A stretch of 29,477 bases of DNA from Saccoglossus kowalevskii (Eukaryota; Hemichordata; Enteropneusta; Harrimaniidae). The stretch is from NCBI RefSeq assembly GCF_000003605.2, contig NW_003106095.1, positions 295,432 through 324,908 on the forward strand, read 5' to 3'. Every line of letters starts with the position of its first letter. The stretch's first letter is position 1. A program made the translations under genes and the position numbers. The notes beneath the pieces were generated by a model, which saw only the letters and a program-made list of their open reading frames with translations, was not told the origin of the DNA and searched no databases. Shown one piece after another: positions 12,301 through 21,300 of the stretch.

Positions 12301-15300
12301 TCCATCCCTATATGTTGTTACTTTTCATCCCGTATTTACTATACTAGTGATGTCTTTACTGCTTTCAAGCGTATGTTTTCGTTGTTAGCACAAGCAATTG
12401 TTTAAAATTTCAATATGACCGTTACATAACTTGTGTGAGTTATTCTTTGTGCACCAATGCCAGCTCTTTAAAAAATAACATAACTTGTTGAAGAATTGTA
12501 AATAACCAAGTCACATTTTTTTCGACTGCGCTCAAACACAATCGTGATTGGTGACCATGACAATCACGCTTGGACCGTGATTGTCGTGATTGTAGATGGC
12601 AGACAGACTTTTTTAAGTCTAGAAAAATAGATTTATTTCTTACCTTCTTGGGGTATCATAACTTCATCGATGATGTGGATAACGCCGTTGGTTGCTATGA
12701 CATCGGTATTAACAATCTGGGCGTTGTTTACAAACAGTTTGTCGTCTTCGGTTCTGGAGATGTTCAGTACTGTTTCCAGCAAGGTTCGCACAATATGCTC
12801 ACCTGTGATTGCCGAAGAACATATAGTGTGGGGTATCACGTGGTTTTGTACCAGTCCTGTCGAATCGTGTAAAAAAAAGAGTTACAAAACAAGAAGTATA
12901 ACCATGGTATTTATAGTCGAGATATCAAAGAAAATGGTTTCTTCAAGTTGACTATTGGTATTTATCAAAGAATTGGTAGTTAACAGGAATTGATTTTAAA
13001 TGAGTAAAATGTGTGAAATCCAAAAGCAAGAGATGAGGATAACTTCAATAGGTTCCGTTCCTATGAATAGTGCCCTCTGTCGACCAAGTGATGTAAATTA
13101 GTGGTCGCCCGTCAATAAAAACAATGCAGCTTTTGTAGATTTGCAATAGTCTAAATGACGAATAGAATAGATCTTGAAACTTGAAAAATCAATGAATAAT
13201 AGACTAGTCAATCGGTCTGAAGGGCTGTGGGTGGGCCTTATGTACGGGCCAGTCTGTGTATGCGTGTTCCCATGGTGATGTACTGAAGTCATGGAGACAG
13301 CAAATCAGTGATGACACAGAATTCTGTGCCGTTTACGTATTTACGTAGCGATTCACCGTTCAATTATTGAGAGCACTGAGAACGACACTCGAAATAGCTG
13401 GAATAGCTAAATGACGAACTAATTCATAACCAAACACAATTGTCAATTTGATTGACAACGCACCATCGATAGCGGGCGCAACTTATTAGAAAGTTGTATT
13501 GGATGCAAATCATATTGAATCACGAATCGCTTTTACAGTATATGTGCAGTTTGAGATATCACAAAACAAATATATCTTCCAAATAACAAATTCAAAGAAA
13601 CTGAGTTGGGAAAAATAGCGGCCGTTTAGAATTATAATTGATGAGATATCTTGGATTTGTGGATTGTGACAATTGTGATCTCAATTAATCTTTGAAAATT
13701 GTGACTGCCATAATTAATATGCAGCGACAATATTCAGGAGAGGTCACCAGCTGATCGTCAAGCTCATGATAATGTAATTATATAATGTGTCCAGTACATA
13801 TTCACACAGTAAATATGTTCCTACGTGAAAGTTAATGCGAAAATACAAAATTGAAGGTCATTGGCCAATCTGATTAAAATAAGATCCTGGTTGGCTTATT
13901 TTTTTTTATTTTTTTTTTATATAATTACAATAATTATTATTTATTTTAATTATTTACTATAACAATTATTTATTTTAATTATTTTTTGAGGTTACAATTA
14001 TTTTGCTGCAAAAATGATTTTGTTCGTGAAAGCCACCGGGAGATCCCGGTGAAATAATAGACCATTTTCCGTTCACTGCGAGAATCACGCGTTATGCGTG
14101 AAATCGAACGTAAAAACAGGATAAACAAAGGTCATAGCGTCGTAGTCGCGTCAAACATCGCGTTGGATTCGACAAGCGCGAAAGTATTTCGGGGACATTT
14201 CCATGCTTAATAATGTGCTGTCCACATTTGATGATAGGCAATTTCGATTAAGTAAGGGTATTCGGAAGCAATATTCCTCTGTCGAAGATCGGCCGGTCAA
14301 TGTAAGCTACGAAAGAAAGAAATTCTAGTTCAAAATCAAATCGTTCGATTTTTGCGGCGGACGTTCGACGCGCGTCTTTCATGCATCTCGCGAGATCTCG
14401 CAATTGTACGGAAAATCAATTATTGTAACGTGACGGTCAAAAAATAATTTAAATAAATAATAATTATAAACAAGCAGCCTATCGGCTGAGATAGCTCCGC
14501 TGTTAGCAATGCACATTTCAATTAAAGAACTGAAGACATCATTAGAAAATGAATATGTATAGTATCAAAGCAGTTACAGTTTTTAACAAGAAGTCGAAAA
14601 TATCACTTTCTACCAAAAATGACAAAAATATTCACCAAAATTAGAGAATTGAAGATATCATCACGAAATGAACAAATCTGAGAAAGGTCTACATGTAGTA
14701 TCTATATATGTATAAAGCAATCGGACTTACAGTTTTTAACAAGAAGTCGAAAATATCACTTTTTACCAAAAATGACAAAAATATTCACCAAAATTAGAGA
14801 ATTGAAGATATCATCACAAAATGAACAAATCTGAGAAAGGTCTACATGTAGTATTTATATATGTAATATCAAAGCAATTGAACTATTGGTTTTTAACAAG
14901 AAGTCGAAAATATCACTTTTTACCAAAAATGACAAAAATATTCACCAAAATTAGAGAATTAAAGATATCATTACAAAAGGAACAAATCTGAGAGAGGTCC
15001 ATATGTAGTACTTATATATGTAATATCAAAGCAATTGCACTTGCGGTTTTTAACAAGAAGTCGAAAATATCACTTTTTACTAAAAATGACAAAAATATTC
15101 ACCAAAGTTAGAGAATTGAAGATATCAACATGAAATGAACAAACCTAAGAGAGGTCTACCCAAGGTACATATACACCAAGTATCAAAGCATTCAGGCTTG
15201 TAGTTTTAAAGAAGAAGTCGAAAAAGTAAAACATTGACACAGACGACGGACGACGACGACGGACTACGCCGGACGACGACGGACAATCACTCATATGATA

Positions 15301-18300
15301 AGCTCCGCTCGACAAAGTCGACAGCGGAGCTAAAAAAATTAAGCCAACCAGGATCTTATTTTAATCAGATTGGTCATTGGCCATCTATATGAAAACATAA
15401 GTCAATGTGGCATTTCATTACAATGTTATGGCAAAAGATAATCCACTACCGTGTGACCATTGTTTTGTGAGAATATAAAGGGCGAGTTTTACAAAAATAA
15501 CTTTCCAGATGTATCATAAGTCATTTAGAAATTATGTCGAGGGACGGGGCGCTGGGAGCTACGAAACTCTCTTTGTCTTTTGTTATAAGATAATGTAACC
15601 TTGAGCATATTCCCCGTATTTTTAAGTGTGGTTATAGGACCGTTATTGCAACAAAATGCGAGCACTAAACCAAGTGATCGCCAACAATGATGATTGGGTG
15701 TAGTGAACACAACAACATTATAAAAAGACTAATACTAATTTTGTTTGAATATATAGTGTGAGTGTGAGTCTGATCACCTATTAGACATCTGTCACCATTG
15801 ACGATGGAGTGAAGAAGCTCTGAATCCAAACGTTCAAAAGCACCGTCAGTCGGAGCAAATAAAGTAAGCTGACTGTCTTCGTTCAACGAGTCGTACAAAC
15901 TGCTCCTCTCAATTACTGAAACAAAATAATAAATACAAACCTATTTTTTAAATTGATCATCATATACAGTGTGCACTCATTTATAAGTGCGAACGTGCGT
16001 ATAGTCGAACACATAAGTGCATATATTGAAACCAACATATATATATATAATATAATAATATATAATTTGATATTTGTTCTTGTCACTTACCATTTCTCAA
16101 TATATCAAACCCTGGAAGCGATGCGATTGTCTCTGCGACGCTCTTCGTTGCGGGCGTGATAACTTTGTCAACTACGTGGATTACACCATTAGTGGCAAAC
16201 TGGTTGGCTTTCACCATACGTGCACAATTTGCCGTCACAATCTGTCAAAACGAAATACAACATTTTATATATTGAGTCGTATAGTGCATGGTTGTATATC
16301 AAATTCAGTGGCGGAACCAGAAATTAGGTAATGGGGCGCTCCTATTGACGTGGGCTGGGTTTGTCAATGAATTGATTTGTATTTTTTTTTTTTTGCTGGC
16401 TGAAGGGGGGGGGGGGGGGGGCTAAATCCGCGCGTGAAATTACCGGTACTTTCTCCAGTCATAGGTTGCGCCCTCTGTCGATTGTTATAGATCCAAGAAT
16501 CACAATGCCGCTAAAAAATGGCGCAGCACATCCGGATGTCCGCCCCCGAGAATACGTGCTATACAATATTCATAATTAGTTGATTCTGTTTATACTTTAC
16601 ACATGGTCCGAAAACTTGAGCACATGATATGACTCACGTCTGTGTCCGTGCGACCTTCCCCCAGCGGTGTTTGTAATAATAATAATTATCATAATAATAA
16701 TCTTTATTGAAACCGTATTCCGGAGTGTGATCTTAGTTGAAAATACAATAAAAAAAAAAAAACACAAGACATTCATAGACATTTGGATAAAGAAAAGAAG
16801 AAAAAAAATTAAATTATTCGGTGGTTGGTTGAGGCATCTGCCATTTTAAGATTTTGTGGATGAATTTTCCTAGTTCAATGATTGTTTTGTCATTTTTACC
16901 TTTCAGTATATTTGTATATAAGTTTTTCGTCATCCGCCCCAAGTTACTTTTATTGTATTTAATATTGTACATCATGATTTCTCGTTCCTTTTTGTATAAA
17001 TTACAATTGAGAAGAAAATGTTTTTCGTTTCAATTTCCTGTTCGTCACAAACTGGGCAAATTCTGTCCTCCGCTAAAATGTTATTATATCTGCCCCTTTC
17101 GATTTGAAGGGTATGATTTGTAATACTAATAAACGTTATTGCACATGAATAATCATTCTGAGGGGTCCTGACCCCCTAGAAACGCACTCTAAATCCACCG
17201 ACGTTGTTTACTTACCAGTTCAGGTCCACTGTCCGGATAGTAGTTTATACGTATTTTGTCGCCGTCTATATTTTCAATCACTTCTTCGTCTTCCATTTGG
17301 CTGGTTCGCACAATACCGGGCACGATGTGACTTCTCAGTGTTCGCTGAACCATCTGAAGTTGTATATCACTGAACAGATCATTAACGTCAATGTCACCCT
17401 GCAGATTGAAGTTACAGATTTCTTGTCTATTTAAAAGCAAATGTTTCGATTACGTATCCCTCGTGAATTTGTGAATAACTTTTAAAAAACATTTTGCGGT
17501 ATTTGTACACTTTAGCATTTACCTGAAAGGGCCGTGATGTGTTAGATAGATAGGTGGAGATATGCTTTATGATTATATATCCCACATATGTAGAATAAAC
17601 AATATGGTAGATTGGAAGACGTACTCTGACGCCGAAATCCTCAAATAAATATTAGTGACTCTCAACATTAGTGACAATTAAATATTTACACTCGGCCATC
17701 TTGAATTGGATCATGAGACATGATACAAAGTAGAGCCAGTTTATTTTTGTGATTCCTTCCATTATTCTGTTTGGCCACCTATTTTGGGGGCCTATCATAT
17801 AGCTAATTTGAATGAAATATGTTTATGTTGATTTGGATAAATTTAGGCCGCCATCCGACCATCTTAAATAGGATCTTGAAACAAATGCATGTCCTTATGT
17901 GTGAGATAATGCGTGATGTATGTGTAAGTTTGAATGTGGAGAGATAAGACTCTAGAACTATATTTGTTAAAACAAAATGGCCACCAGTCGGCCGTTTTCA
18001 ATCCGATTTGAAAAAATGACGGCATCAAGGAACCAATGTGTTCAATGGACATATCAAGTTTGAATGAAACATGTCAAGGCACGACAGAGATCCTATTCAG
18101 GAATGGCAGAAATGTTTGATTTTGATGAATTGTTAGCACGAAAATGGCCGCCATTCGGCCATATTGAATTGGATCATGAGACAAATGCATGATTATGTAT
18201 GACACGATGTGTGATGTATGTGTCAAGTTTGAATGCGATTGGATCGGATTGGATCATGAAACAAATTTGTGTGCATATTTATGATAAGTTATGTAATGTA

Positions 18301-21300
18301 TGTGTAAAGCTTTAATGAAATCAGCCCAGTTGAGGCATGCCTTAGATATAGGAGCGAACGGACGGACTAACGAATTAAAAGTCTTCATTTTCGGACTACG
18401 ACAACTAAATATACTATAATAATTCTGATGCCAGTTGAGATGTGGTTAATAACGTATGTCTACTGCTTGCGATAGATACTTGGCATGTGATTTATGCAAA
18501 TACTAATTGTGTGTGTACGTTCAACCCTGGGGTTCAACCGCTGGAATTTATCAGATGACAGTATAACCAGGACAGAAAACAAGGGTCATTTGAGGTGATT
18601 GAAGTGTATATTACAATACAGTGACTGGAGTGTTAAACTCTGTGTCACCACAAGTAGTGCCATGTCTTGTTTTCATAGGCCTTGGCCGTATGGCATTTAA
18701 TCTGTGTTAATCGGTAAAGCACAATTGATTCAATAACATATACATTAGCCACCATATACACACCCTCAATCACAGGCTGCATCTCGATTCTAGTTCATTG
18801 TCACTTTCTTCTCACAAAAAATACATGGCAAACACTTCTCCAGCTTGTTATAACTCATAACATAGCAACAAGTAGCAACAATTGTGTCTGTTATCATAAA
18901 ACAATAACACTTCCACTGTTAGGACAATCTATTGGCAGTCACATCGCCTAGGATTGTAGCAAGGCTGTTCAGTTATACGCGTGATTATAGATTCAGACAC
19001 GTCAATGTACCGCGGAAATTGTCATAATCGAACAACAGCTTTCTGGATCAGGAACGTTTTCATCTTGCCCATATCTCGCTGGGAACTCGAATATCGATGG
19101 TTGAATAACTTTGGATAACATTTCATTATCATTTCACTGATTCGACATAAAGCAACCGATAGATCGGGAAAGAAGCCAAATACCAAATAGTTTTCCACTT
19201 ACCAATGCAAGATCATCGATGGCCCCATTTTCGGGCACAAATATCGTGTAATTGTTTCCATCGTTAAGGAGTTCATTGACACCAGTACCGTCAATAAAAT
19301 CCGCGAAGTCATTGACTTGGATAGTTATCAGTGCATCGGTCAGCGGTTGGAGGTCGTATTCTAAACAATAATAAAATACAGTGTATAATACTACTTATAT
19401 AGTATATTGCAATATGGAAGACAATTTGAGAACCAAATTGCATTTATGATTTTCCGTACCTTCTTTTGCAGCATTGTATTCGTATTCGTATTCGTATTCG
19501 TATTCGTATTCGATGAAATAAAATAAAATATTATGGGAGTGTATAAATGGCGAAAGCCAGGGTTACTGCGATTTAAAACCGGCTTTCGCGTTAACACTGA
19601 TTAACACTCAAGTATTTTATTGAAAAAACACACACCAAACAATAAACATGAGACTGTATGTAAGTATAATATTTCATCGAACGTTTTAGAGTATTGAAAG
19701 AACATTAATTTATGATAAATGTCAAAGACAATGTCTTCATCAATATATATTATCAAACATTAATATTAAAAATACGCCTCATCCATAATACTTCTTTAAA
19801 AAAATGGCATTTGTTTTTACTTTGCAGTAAGAATAGCTGTTCCATGCGAAAAAGCGCGCTCTCTGTAGTTTATGAGTAACGTATAACTGCGATATACCGG
19901 AACCATGTTCAACTACTAATAAATGTGACTGTGCTGTACTCACTGTAGGGGCATCCGGCGAGGCCTTCTTTACGTCCGTATCCAAAGCAGCATTCATACG
20001 TCGCCGACGTGTTTCTGTTAACGCCAGGAAATCTAGTTCTAAGAATAAAATAGTGCGATCGTGTTTAATATTTAATTTTGATGAGTGAGAATTATGTAAT
20101 ATATGATATGTACATTGGCAGGTAAGTTGACGCCGCGCAGGCGCAGTAATCTTTTCATTATTTCATCACAGATAATGTTATTATGTTTGGTGCGAAAACC
20201 GCGGTTTTTTGCGATAAATCCTTTCACACTGTTTATATCAAGATGTATCGTCAAACACATTATTATTAAAAATACGTTATCCATATTGTATATTTAAAGT
20301 ACACTCAGTCCGGTCCAGTCCAATCAAGTTTAATCCAGTTCAATCCAATACTTCTCGTACATAATTACACATACCTAGAAGTACAGCGTCTGTAATGGCC
20401 ATGGTGATCAGAACATCTGGAAGAATGCCAACTTGATAGAAACGAACTCCTGCGTGCACGTGTACCGTACTGCATCATGGTTCGTGGCATAGTTTCTATG
20501 TCAATGCCTAGATGATGCATGATGGGAGCAAACACTTCACGAATCCCGTCGAACATGTCCTCAAACACAGATGATCCATTTTGACTACGTTCAATGCAGA
20601 CATTCGGACTGGAAATGAACGGGGTAACAGGCTTGTCAGTGATTTAGGATAATAAATACGATGTATAATTTCATTTGATAGATGTGAAAATGAAATATTG
20701 TATATTGACAAGATAAATTTCAATCTGTTTATCCTTTTATTTTGTATTTATTTTTATTCTTGTTTTTCATTTATTTGGTTTTACTCAGCGATTTCGTATG
20801 CATCGCATACGATATATAACAAAATAAAATACTAGTAATGGAATAACGATGTATAATGTATTCTCTGTGTCTTTGGTTGAACCAAAATAATTAATTGCAA
20901 TGAATTACCGTGAATTTCACATAGACCTGAATGTTTCTGAATCGAGGACAGGTCATCATGAAAATGGCACAGACATATTCGAAGATGCTCCAAGGTTATT
21001 CCACGGTGGGTCTATAGAAACATTTCATTTCCGTTTGATTTCATTATAAATTTGAAATAGACTTACCCATCCCACCACTGTTGCGGCATTGAGCTTGGTC
21101 TTGAAAAAATGCCCCGTCCCCGATGTCCAGGGCCCATACGATGATGACGTGATCTGCCTAGTCTCGCTCCTGGTGCCTGAGCTTGCCAGTCCGATTCGGG
21201 GTCGGCGACCTGAGAGTCGTCACTTAACCATGACAAATCGTCGCCCCAGTCAGTTGTCCCCCATTGTTCATTCCTCATGCATGGTCCGCCGCCCCAACAT

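Larger units (their letters stand above)
13868..15371. mobile_element. 1.5-kb composite DNA transposon with nested repeats (intron 7)
   Basis: About 32-bp terminal inverted repeats (AATCTGATTAAAATAAGATC...GGTTGGCTTA) lie at 13867-13898 and 15340-15371. They are flanked by an 11-12-bp direct repeat GGTCATTGGCC(A) at 13856-13867 and 15372-15383. Inside, in order: an AT-rich tract, a family C MITE, then an inner element with 12-bp inverted ends and a 155-bp tandem repeat. There is no transposase ORF. An 11-bp duplication would fit a Mutator-like element, but this is inference from length only. Confidence 0.85.

Noticed and set aside
12570-12951. Plus-strand ORFs of 93-100 codons
   Set aside because: They are antisense shadows of exon 8, whose FAS1 motifs are unambiguous.
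18519-18545. tRNA B-box-like GTTCAACCCTGG
   Set aside because: No cloverleaf can be drawn around it.
20375-20470. Alternative frame of exon 2 reading VLITMAITDAVLL as the start of a FAS1 domain
   Set aside because: The frame entering from exon 1 gives GPNVC and leaving to exon 3 gives ECCFGY...GCP, which only the other frame supports.
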